Below, piece by piece: positions 14,791 through 23,641 of a DNA stretch of 39,121 nt. Source of the stretch: a virus; IMG/VR virus record IMGVR_UViG_3300047457_001057, positions 1-39,121 of that record; one strand, given 5' to 3'. The notes beneath the pieces were generated by a model. That model was not told where the DNA came from. It saw nothing but the letters and a program-made list of their open reading frames with translations, and made no database searches. A program made the position numbers and the translations under genes. The first letter of the stretch is position 1, and each line of letters begins with the position of its first letter.

Positions 14791-17700
14791 TAGTCACATT
14801 TTTTATTAGTATCGGTTTCCTCATCAAAGAAGAAGTTCATCTTAGCTTTTGCTAATTGTTCTACTATCTTATCAAAGTTTTTGTTTATAAAGTTAACTCT
14901 TTCTAAGGTATCTTCCCCTACTTCATCAGCAAAATCTTGTTGAATGCTTACTTTCTCTATTGGCGAAGCTTTTGATAATCTTTCATTTAGCTCTGCTACT
15001 TTGTCAAAAAGAACAGGTTCTGGAATAGATAATAGACTTTCAAAATTTTCTTCATATGTTACAGTTTGGGTTAAACCTAACTGACGAGAAAGTTTATCTT
15101 TTGCATATAAAAACAAATCTTGATAAGCATTATTATACTGATCCATTAAATCTTGACCTGTTACGCCGTCTTCGATTTCTACGTCTAGCATATCAGCAAA
15201 CAAAAGTTTTGTTTCTTGTGTACCTCGGTTAAGTTCGGATTTATCTCGTTTGTAGGGAACATCTTGCTGAATTCTAAAATTAGCTCTTGAAAGGAGTAAA
15301 GTATTGTCAGGCTTAACTACAAAATTATCTACAACATTACCATTATTATCAAATACTTCTATTGGATTTTGTACAGCTCCTACTTTGTTAGCTGTTCCAA
15401 AAGAAGCTCTTACAAAAGAAGGACTTCCGTCAGCGCCTACTTTATTTTTCATCGTTTCTTCAAATGTTTCAAGACCTTTACGTATCTTATCTATTTGAAG
15501 ACCTGCAGTAAGTTCAGGAAGTAAGGGAAAACTAGAAGATTTTATATAAACTCTATTATCTGCATTTTCTTCTACTGATGTAATATTGCCTACATATACA
15601 GGTTTAATAGGTTGCATTACCATTCCTAGTTCCTCAAAGCTTAGCTTAGTAGTGCTGTTAAAGATTCCTTTGCTTTGCGCTTCTAGTTTAGTTTTAAAGC
15701 TGTTATATTGCGCATCAGTAAGTCTTCCTAATTGCTTTAAAACATACAAGTGTTCTTTCCAAGTAGTATATTCTTGGGCATCTGATCCTTCAATACCTGA
15801 ATAATTCTTAGAATAATTTTTAATTATTTTATCAAAAAATTCTTTTTGTACTGAATCTTTAACATTAACACTATCAAGTTTTTTATCCTGTAAAAAAACC
15901 TGATAATATTGATTATTTACACTGTTAGCTAATTCTATACCTGGAGCAATATCTCCTGCAAGACGTTTACCTATATTAGCAAAAGTGGCTTTTAAATTTT
16001 GTTCTAAAGTATTTCTACTATCAAACTTAGCATATAGGGCAGGATCTCCTGCAAATAATTTAAACGATTCTGCATTTGAAATTAGGTAATTAAATACATA
16101 ATCCATAGCAGCGTACTTAACCTTAGTAATGTCTTTTCCAGTTTTAGCTACCCACTTCATGTATTCTTTATCCATGAAAGGAAACTGTTCTACAACTTTG
16201 CCTTTATCGTCTTTTATTGCTTCGCCTATTCCAAGTTTTTTCCAGTCTGCAAGTTTTCTTTCTATAAGAGTATTGAAAAAATTTTCTAACTCTTCTAAGA
16301 CAGCCTTTTTAACTTCGGCAGAATATAGTTTATCATCTTTGTTGATAACTATATCTCTAAAAGTCATAGTAGATCCGTCTTCTAACATAATCTCTAGAGT
16401 ATTTAAAGACGGTATAAAGTAAAAATAGTTCGGCTCGTATCCTGCAATATTAGTAGCTTGCTTATCGCGCATTCTTTTAATTTCAGGAGTTACTACAGCG
16501 TCATATAGAGTTTCAAAGTTTTTCTTAGATACCTTACCATCTTCTAACAAGAACTCTCGTGCTAATGCATTTATAGCCAACATAGTAGTTTTGTCAGACA
16601 TAGTAGGGTAGAAGAAACTTACTTGTCGTCTGGCTACATTATCTATTACTGATCCTGATTTATTCTGGAAGAATCCTAGTTTAGTTACTTCGTGTTCTGC
16701 AGTAGTTAAATTATTAAGCTTTCTATTATCTTGAGAATCTGACCATTTCTTTTTAAGTGCCTCTAAAGACAAGTAGCTTAAGCTAAATGTATTTCTGGTT
16801 GCTTTACCAATAGTTTTATCGCTAGTTAGTTCATTAAGCCACAAACTGTCTTTAACAAAAGAAATGCTTTTAAGCTTGTCTATTAAACTTTGATTTACAA
16901 ATTGCTCAGTCTCACTGTTATATGCAGTAAGATCGCGCATGCGGTTTACCAAGTAATTATTATTACCATAAGAGTAAATAGTTTTACCGCCTGCTTGGAA
17001 GGAGTTACTAAAAGTATTTAAACTATTACTAGCTTCTAAAGAAGCTAGAGCTTTTATTGCAGAGTCATTTAGTAACTCAGCATCAGCCAATGTTAGATCT
17101 TGTTTTTTCTCTAGTTCTTTTGCCAATATATTTACTAGTCCTGAATCACTTAAAAACAATCCTTCCCAAGTTTTACGGCCTTTATTACTATATAGTCCTT
17201 TACGTAAATCATCATAAGTATCATCAGAAATTACTATTCCAAATTGTCCTAACCAGTTTGCTAGTTCATCATTGGTAACTTCTTTTGGATTCTTTTTCCA
17301 ATTGTTTGCTTGAGTAATCAGATCTTTAACAACTGTCTTGTCAAAAACATATTCGTCGTTTTCGTTAATATTTATAAGATTACTTTGAGTAGCTACTCCT
17401 TTAAGATTAGATTTCCAGATTGCTCTAATTCTTTGTTCTGTGGAAGACTTGTTACTTGACCACTTTTGCAAAGAATAGTTACCATTCATGTCTCGGCTCC
17501 ACATAACAAACTGCATGTCGATATGATGCTTGGCCATGTCTGAAACAAACTCATTCTGTATTTTTTCAGGAGCTGCTTCTAGGTCATCTATAACTGATTG
17601 AATCCATGGGAACTTTGTTTTATAAAGTTCCATAACTTCCAACATATGATCATAGTCTGCAGGACGGTTTGCTAAAATTTCATGAAGCGTGTCGTAGGCT

Positions 17701-20700
17701 ACATCGTAAGGAAGAATCTCTGGAAGACCTAATACATTATCTACAGGTTCACCGTTTTCATCTCTATCTTGAATTGAAGAGAAAAACTTTTTAAGATCTG
17801 CAGAAGAAGTAGCCTTAGAGCTAATAGTAAATGCCCAGTCATCTGTGTAGACTAATTTTTCTAGACCTAGTGCTTCTTCAGAATCGTTCATTGTAACGTC
17901 TTCTGTAACAGATCCAACTGTCAACAAAGACATATGTTGGTTTACTAGATCTTTAAGTTTATCAAACTGATCTACTACAGCTTCTAATCTAGCTGCTTTG
18001 TTGACTAATCCTGCTTCCTGATAAAATCCAGCTAGTTGTTTAAATGAATCTTTGTGCTTTTCAAATATAGGCCCAACTTTTACAGTTTGTTTTCCACCTT
18101 TATTTTTAGCTGCCAGAGTTTGTTTAATAATATCTGAGGCAATAAAATGCACTAAAGATCTTTGTGTAGCAGGATCAATACCTCGGATAACTAGATTATC
18201 AATCTCTGTTCTAATCGATGCTATTTCTGATTCAGATAACGGCGCAATCATATCGTCAATATCTGAGAAATCTTCTCCTATATCTGGAGCATCTTTAGTA
18301 TTTTTATTAATAGTAATCTTTTTGCCATTAGGCAAAGTGATTGTTTTAGTTTGTGATGCTCTTTCTATAAATAACTCTTTGGCTCGTTGATAAGAATCTA
18401 TTGCTTGTTGCTTGTCAGCAAATCCTGCATCTTTTAATTCTTGTTCTGGTATAGCTCCTTCTAGTATATTATCAAGTACAGTATTAATTTGTTCTTCAGT
18501 AACTCCTAAAGCAGTTAAAATTTCTTCAGCGTTTAATTCTATTTGACTTTTACCTGCAGCTTCTGCTACTTCTGCTTCTGGAGTGACTGGTTCTTGAGTA
18601 GGTTGTTGTTCTAAAACAGCTAGTTCTTCTTTAGCTTTATTAATTTTAGCATCTATTTCTGTTGTATCTACTTTAGTAGTTGCTTCAGTGCTAGGTCTAG
18701 AAAGAGAAGAATCTTTCATAGGAGAGCTAACATATTCTATTACCCCTCTTTCTATTACTTCAATGTTTCCATTAGCACTTCTGGTTACTTTTGCAGGTTT
18801 TACAGTTCTAATGCCGTTTGCATTTTGATTAAAGGCATTTGCTTCGTCATAAAAATTTTTAAATGTACTATCTGGAAAATTTAAAGATCTTTTAAAAGCC
18901 ATCCCTAATTCAGGATCAAAATATAATAATCCGCTACTAGAATCTTTTGAATCTTTTTCTAATCTATAAAGAGACACGTTGGTCTTCTTGCTATCAGTAG
19001 TATCCCAACCTCCGCTTGTATATCCGACTACTGCTTTAGGTGTATATGGCTGACCCTCTTGTTGAGTAGATAATAACTGCTCTTTTTCTTTTTCTAATTT
19101 TTCTATCTCTGCTTTTTTATTCTCTATTTCAGCTTGATTAGTAGCAGTACCTTCTAAAGCAGTTAGTTCTGCATCATATTTTTGGTCAACTGGATTAGGC
19201 TTTGTTCTATCGTACTTATATTTCTTGTGTTCTTCTTCTCTACGCCTTTTTATATCAGCTTTCTTAGCTTCTATAGAATCTGCTGCTGGAGCAGTTGTAG
19301 TTTCTTTTAACGCAGCTAGTTCTGCTTCCGCAGCATCCATTCTATCTCTAATAGATAAGAACTCTGGATTGCTCTGTATCTCTTCATTAGTTAATCCTTT
19401 AGCCTCTAATTCTTCAGCTTTTTTAATTACTTCAAGTCGAATACTATTAAATTCAGATTGTTTAGCTTCAATAGTTTCTGCAGAAACTGCTGGTTGAGAT
19501 ACAGGCTGTGTGACTGTAGGCATAACACGCGTTGCTTTAGGTCTAGCTTTAGCGACAGCAGCTGGCTTAAGATTTTTAAAGTCAGCAAAACTTGTATCAA
19601 ATAAAATAGTCGGCTGAATAGTATAAGCCCACTTTGGAGCTTCTTCGGTGCCAGTGTTTACAGATAAAATATTAGTCTTATGAGTTTGTTTTACAAGCTC
19701 AGAATATTTCATAGAGCTAGTCTCGCCTTCTCGGTTAAGAATAACTACAGCTTTGCTATTAGATGCTAGTAAATTTCTGTCAGCATTAGACATCATGTTT
19801 TGCAAAACGCCTTGTAGCTTAGATAACATTTGAGCATTACGAAGTTTGCCATCAGTAGTCTTATTCCAGTTTTTAGAAATAACTCCTGTAAACTGTATTA
19901 CTTTAGTTCCATCTTTTTTAGTATAGCTTCCTGTCTCGACTCCTGGTCTACCAAATTCTATACCTGTAGGAGTTACTGCTATTAAAGGATATTTAGATTT
20001 AAGTTTACTATCTCCTTGTCCTCCTCTAATTAAAAAAGGCTCAAGTCCTGCAGCTTCTGTAGGGAATAAGTAAACAAACTGTCGTATATATTTATTAAGA
20101 CCTACTTCATCAGTGATATCTAAACCTAGATCTGATTCAGCAATTGCCTTTACAATAGGATGATTACTATCTTGAGAAAGATATCCTTCTATTGCAAATA
20201 CAATAGATTTAGCATGTTCTTCAATAACTTTGCTACGTTCTAATGGAATAGGTATAAATTCTTTAGGCCCTACTTTTACTATTGCATAGACTCTACCGTC
20301 TTGTGGAGTACTTGGTAGAATCTTACCTCCTTCTCCTAATAATGTTTCAGGCTCTCCAGGTAATTGAAATCCTTGATCTTTACCGACAGCTAGAATTAAA
20401 TTAGGGTCAGGCATTGCTTCAGATACGCTAATGGCTTTACCATCAAAGCTTTTAAATAATCGACCAAAGCTTTTGTATTCTATTTTAGTCTTAACAATAC
20501 CTTTAGTTACAATAGCTTTACGGATAGCAAAGTTTCTTGCTTTATCCATAGCTATTTGCTCTTCTGAACCACTTAAGTTTTCTTCTTTATACCATGCATT
20601 ATCATGAACATAAAACAAAGAATTAGTACTTCCAGGTAAAGTAACTTTAATTGGAACTTCTGCAATATATTCGTCTAATTCATTAAGCGGTATTCCTTGT

Positions 20701-23603
20701 TCATTTGCTTTTTTTATTAGCTCTGCTTCTCTTAAAGTCCACTCTATTTTTTCTCTTGTGTTAGATGTAGGATCATATTTTTCACCAATATAATCTTTAT
20801 CTACTTGCATTTCAACTTCAGTACCTGCTGTTAAAAAATCAGGATCTAGTAGTTGAATATTATCTAAACTATTAGTAATTTCTTCACGATTTACTTTAGC
20901 TAGTTCTTCTGTTTGATTAAATTCTCTAGACAAGAAAGCTCCACGGTTATAACCTTCTTCTGGTCTTTGAAAATTATACGTAAGATTGCCTTGTTCGTCT
21001 TGACCTGTTACAGCGCTTTGATCAGATTCTAAAAGTTTTTCTGCAGTTTCTGCTACTCCTTCTTCTACTGATGAAGTTTCTTTATCAGGGTTTAAATAAT
21101 CTGGAGGAATAGTAGTGTCGAAGCTTTCTGTTTCGGACTTTACTTCGTTTTCTATTTCTTCAGGACCTTGGGTAAAAGCGCTGAGAGGATCTCCGCCAGA
21201 TATTTCTTCTTCAAGTGTAGTATCTTCGCCGTTTAATTTAGCTGCTTGGATATTTACTCGCTCTAATAAATTATCTTTATCTGCTCTAGATAATTCTGCT
21301 TGCTCAATTTCTTGTCTTAATGCATCTAGATTTTCTAAATCAGTTGATTTAATCTTTTGATCAAACTTAGCTATAGTTACTGCTAATTCTTTTTCTTTAG
21401 CATTTTGAGCATTTTTAATTTTAAGCTCATTAATCTTAGCATCAGCTTGTTTTTTAAACTCAGCATTTTCTGTAGAGTTTTTTAATCGTTCTGCAACAGC
21501 AATGTCAGTAGTATTTTTTAATTCCTCCTGCATTGCAGTCATTTTAGCTGCTTCAGCTTTTTCAGCTTTAACTTTTTCTTGATGTTTTTTGCTAGTAAGT
21601 TCTTTAAACTCTTTTTCGTTATTTCTTAATACAGCATTGATTTCTTCAGCTTGTTCATTATAACCTTTAACTGCTTCATAAGAAGGAAGTTGTTTTACTT
21701 CATTAAGAAACTGTTCGTAAATCTCTTTATTTTTTTGAGTATCTCCTGTATTGTTTTCTATATCAGAAGTAGAATAAATTAAAGGAGCTTTTTCAGTTCG
21801 AGTTTCTTTTCCTGTTACCTCTCCTTCTTTTTTAAAAAGTATTTCTTTTTCATTTTCAAAAGAATACTTACTAGCAATATTCCGAACATCTTTGCTAAAT
21901 TGAAGATCTGCTTCTTTTTTTACATTTTCAATCTGATTACTAGCCCTTTCTGCGCGAATCTTGTTAGCTCTATTAAAGAATAATTCTTCTGAATTTTCAT
22001 ATCCTTCAAAATTATTATAGACTTCTTCTAGTTCCTGTAGATTTTTGATAGCAGTTTTAGCACGATCTATATATTCTTGACCTACTTCTTCTACTGGTCT
22101 AGATGCTTCGTGTTGATAAAGGTTTTCTAAAATTTCTGTAGTACCTGATCTAAATGCTTTTAATGCTTGATTTTCAAACATATCTTCTTTAAGACGTTCC
22201 ATTTCTGCAACATCTCCTTTAGCATTCGCAGCTTTTAATTTTTCTTGAAATACTATTTGATCTTTAAAGTCTTGTAAAACATCAGTTGTTTTAACACCTT
22301 TTTGTTTAAGCTCGTCTAAAACTTGTTGTTGTTCAGTGTATTTATCTCTTTCATATTGGACTTTGCTAACCCTGTTTCCTTGCTCATCTCGCATAGAACC
22401 AGGACCGTATTTAGAATATTCTAAAGCTTTTGTTCCTCCAGTCTGAGCAATACCGCCTATAGCTCCTAGAAAAGCAGCTTCTAGACCTTCCATGCTTTTA
22501 ATATCTTCTAAAGCTTTTCCTAAAGAATAATCTTTGCCTCTACCTGCAGCCATACCAGCTTTAGATGCTGCCAAGTTTATTAACTCTTCTACAGCTTCTT
22601 GTCCTCCTTCTAATGCAACTGTCCCTAATGCTTTCCCTAAAGTAGGGGCTTCAAAGATCTTTCTACTATATTTTAATGGCGTAATAAATGCAGAAGCAGA
22701 ACTAAGATTTAAAAGAATATTAGCTCTGTTAATATTCATAGTAGTAGCTGCTGCAATGGAGGCAGCTTGTTTTGCTTTAGCCTTATCTCCTCCATTCTTT
22801 TTAAATTGTTCTTCATAAGTATCTCTAAATACTTGCGTAGCCTCAAGCACTGCTTCTGATTGATTTAAAGCAACAGCATTAAATAATCCCGCAGTACCTT
22901 GTTGTAATTTTTTAGAAGTTTCTGCAGTAGCTCCTAAAGCTTTAACTAATTGCCTTGACCTTGTTAAAGTACCTACACCTTTTAATCCTAAAGAAACAAG
23001 TTTACCCATACCTGCCCCTTGAAGTAAAAAAGATCCTACAGATTCTATAAGACCTGATCCGCGAGACATCCACCATGCATAATCCCCAAGTTGCATTGAT
23101 TCTCCAGGATTTGCTTCATAAATAGGGAACCAATCTTCATCTACAGTTTTTTTAGCATCCATTGCCCAGTTAACAATGCCATTATTTGCAGCATGTTCGG
23201 CATCGAAATATCCTGGAAGATCTAACATAGAAGAAAAACCTGAAAGTGTCTGAGGTATAATATTAGTAGCAACTCTTGCTAAAGCATGTCCTGTTTTTTC
23301 CCAATTAGATTGATAATCAGCTCTTAGACTATTTAAATCTTCTAATGAATTTTGTCTACCTCTTAAAGTATTTTTATCAATATAATCTTCATATTTATCA
23401 TAATAACCTTCTGGAAGATCTGGATAATAAGAACTTATTCCTTTAAATTTAGAAGGAGCTGCATAAGTACCACTTTCTTCTAATTTTTTAGGATCATATA
23501 CTAACCCAGCATCTATAGCTGCTTGTTCTGATTTTAATAAATCCTGTTTAAGAGGAGAATCTTTAGGAACAAGTTCTACTGGTTTGGTTTTATTTTTTCT
23601 CAT
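14790..23603 (-). CDS. Giant virion protein, N-terminal ejection/membrane region and candidate beta-like RNA polymerase C-terminus
   Basis: A 2937-residue protein, the largest in the window. The N-terminus has a conserved-looking SLRADYQSNWEKTGHALAR segment, then a Gly-rich hydrophobic stretch at about 172-212 (VGSFLLQGAGMGKLVSLGLK) and further small-residue helices to about 390, suggesting membrane insertion. About 400-830 is charged coiled coil. A Pro-rich linker with further coiled coil lies at about 1370-1520, and another linker near 1670-1690. The C-terminal third is globular. It includes YPTMSDKTTM near 2331, a VYIKSSSFPLLPEL segment near 2686, and FRIQQDVPYKRDKSELNRGT near 2775. These Lys-rich C-terminal segments are my best candidate for the beta-type double-psi barrel of a split crAss-like RNA polymerase whose catalytic half is encoded one gene downstream. 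That assignment is inference from gene order and pattern. Translation starts in a 38-base gap with no Shine-Dalgarno. Confidence 0.8.
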   Translation of the reverse strand: MRKNKTKPVELVPKDSPLKQDLLKSEQAAIDAGLVYDPKKLEESGTYAAPSKFKGISSYYPDLPEGYYDKYEDYIDKNTLRGRQNSLEDLNSLRADYQSNWEKTGHALARVATNIIPQTLSGFSSMLDLPGYFDAEHAANNGIVNWAMDAKKTVDEDWFPIYEANPGESMQLGDYAWWMSRGSGLIESVGSFLLQGAGMGKLVSLGLKGVGTLTRSRQLVKALGATAETSKKLQQGTAGLFNAVALNQSEAVLEATQVFRDTYEEQFKKNGGDKAKAKQAASIAAATTMNINRANILLNLSSASAFITPLKYSRKIFEAPTLGKALGTVALEGGQEAVEELINLAASKAGMAAGRGKDYSLGKALEDIKSMEGLEAAFLGAIGGIAQTGGTKALEYSKYGPGSMRDEQGNRVSKVQYERDKYTEQQQVLDELKQKGVKTTDVLQDFKDQIVFQEKLKAANAKGDVAEMERLKEDMFENQALKAFRSGTTEILENLYQHEASRPVEEVGQEYIDRAKTAIKNLQELEEVYNNFEGYENSEELFFNRANKIRAERASNQIENVKKEADLQFSKDVRNIASKYSFENEKEILFKKEGEVTGKETRTEKAPLIYSTSDIENNTGDTQKNKEIYEQFLNEVKQLPSYEAVKGYNEQAEEINAVLRNNEKEFKELTSKKHQEKVKAEKAEAAKMTAMQEELKNTTDIAVAERLKNSTENAEFKKQADAKINELKIKNAQNAKEKELAVTIAKFDQKIKSTDLENLDALRQEIEQAELSRADKDNLLERVNIQAAKLNGEDTTLEEEISGGDPLSAFTQGPEEIENEVKSETESFDTTIPPDYLNPDKETSSVEEGVAETAEKLLESDQSAVTGQDEQGNLTYNFQRPEEGYNRGAFLSREFNQTEELAKVNREEITNSLDNIQLLDPDFLTAGTEVEMQVDKDYIGEKYDPTSNTREKIEWTLREAELIKKANEQGIPLNELDEYIAEVPIKVTLPGSTNSLFYVHDNAWYKEENLSGSEEQIAMDKARNFAIRKAIVTKGIVKTKIEYKSFGRLFKSFDGKAISVSEAMPDPNLILAVGKDQGFQLPGEPETLLGEGGKILPSTPQDGRVYAIVKVGPKEFIPIPLERSKVIEEHAKSIVFAIEGYLSQDSNHPIVKAIAESDLGLDITDEVGLNKYIRQFVYLFPTEAAGLEPFLIRGGQGDSKLKSKYPLIAVTPTGIEFGRPGVETGSYTKKDGTKVIQFTGVISKNWNKTTDGKLRNAQMLSKLQGVLQNMMSNADRNLLASNSKAVVILNREGETSSMKYSELVKQTHKTNILSVNTGTEEAPKWAYTIQPTILFDTSFADFKNLKPAAVAKARPKATRVMPTVTQPVSQPAVSAETIEAKQSEFNSIRLEVIKKAEELEAKGLTNEEIQSNPEFLSIRDRMDAAEAELAALKETTTAPAADSIEAKKADIKRRREEEHKKYKYDRTKPNPVDQKYDAELTALEGTATNQAEIENKKAEIEKLEKEKEQLLSTQQEGQPYTPKAVVGYTSGGWDTTDSKKTNVSLYRLEKDSKDSSSGLLYFDPELGMAFKRSLNFPDSTFKNFYDEANAFNQNANGIRTVKPAKVTRSANGNIEVIERGVIEYVSSPMKDSSLSRPSTEATTKVDTTEIDAKINKAKEELAVLEQQPTQEPVTPEAEVAEAAGKSQIELNAEEILTALGVTEEQINTVLDNILEGAIPEQELKDAGFADKQQAIDSYQRAKELFIERASQTKTITLPNGKKITINKNTKDAPDIGEDFSDIDDMIAPLSESEIASIRTEIDNLVIRGIDPATQRSLVHFIASDIIKQTLAAKNKGGKQTVKVGPIFEKHKDSFKQLAGFYQEAGLVNKAARLEAVVDQFDKLKDLVNQHMSLLTVGSVTEDVTMNDSEEALGLEKLVYTDDWAFTISSKATSSADLKKFFSSIQDRDENGEPVDNVLGLPEILPYDVAYDTLHEILANRPADYDHMLEVMELYKTKFPWIQSVIDDLEAAPEKIQNEFVSDMAKHHIDMQFVMWSRDMNGNYSLQKWSSNKSSTEQRIRAIWKSNLKGVATQSNLININENDEYVFDKTVVKDLITQANNWKKNPKEVTNDELANWLGQFGIVISDDTYDDLRKGLYSNKGRKTWEGLFLSDSGLVNILAKELEKKQDLTLADAELLNDSAIKALASLEASNSLNTFSNSFQAGGKTIYSYGNNNYLVNRMRDLTAYNSETEQFVNQSLIDKLKSISFVKDSLWLNELTSDKTIGKATRNTFSLSYLSLEALKKKWSDSQDNRKLNNLTTAEHEVTKLGFFQNKSGSVIDNVARRQVSFFYPTMSDKTTMLAINALAREFLLEDGKVSKKNFETLYDAVVTPEIKRMRDKQATNIAGYEPNYFYFIPSLNTLEIMLEDGSTMTFRDIVINKDDKLYSAEVKKAVLEELENFFNTLIERKLADWKKLGIGEAIKDDKGKVVEQFPFMDKEYMKWVAKTGKDITKVKYAAMDYVFNYLISNAESFKLFAGDPALYAKFDSRNTLEQNLKATFANIGKRLAGDIAPGIELANSVNNQYYQVFLQDKKLDSVNVKDSVQKEFFDKIIKNYSKNYSGIEGSDAQEYTTWKEHLYVLKQLGRLTDAQYNSFKTKLEAQSKGIFNSTTKLSFEELGMVMQPIKPVYVGNITSVEENADNRVYIKSSSFPLLPELTAGLQIDKIRKGLETFEETMKNKVGADGSPSFVRASFGTANKVGAVQNPIEVFDNNGNVVDNFVVKPDNTLLLSRANFRIQQDVPYKRDKSELNRGTQETKLLFADMLDVEIEDGVTGQDLMDQYNNAYQDLFLYAKDKLSRQLGLTQTVTYEENFESLLSIPEPVLFDKVAELNERLSKASPIEKVSIQQDFADEVGEDTLERVNFINKNFDKIVEQLAKAKMNFFFDEETDTNKKCD

Positions 23604-23624
23604 TATTGCTTATTTAGCTACAAT

Positions 23625-23632
23625 CAAATATA
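23625..23632 (-). promoter_or_regulatory. Weak candidate -7 box of a Bacteroidota promoter upstream of the 2937-residue gene
   Basis: On the - strand this reads TATATTTG, a match to the Bacteroidota -7 consensus TAnnTTTG, 21 bases before the ATG. No TTTG is present about 20 bases further upstream, so only half of the consensus is met, and chance matches are common in AT-rich DNA. If real, it would let the polymerase/ferritin genes be transcribed separately from the structural genes. Confidence 0.2.
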
Positions 23633-23641
23633 TTCTTTATT

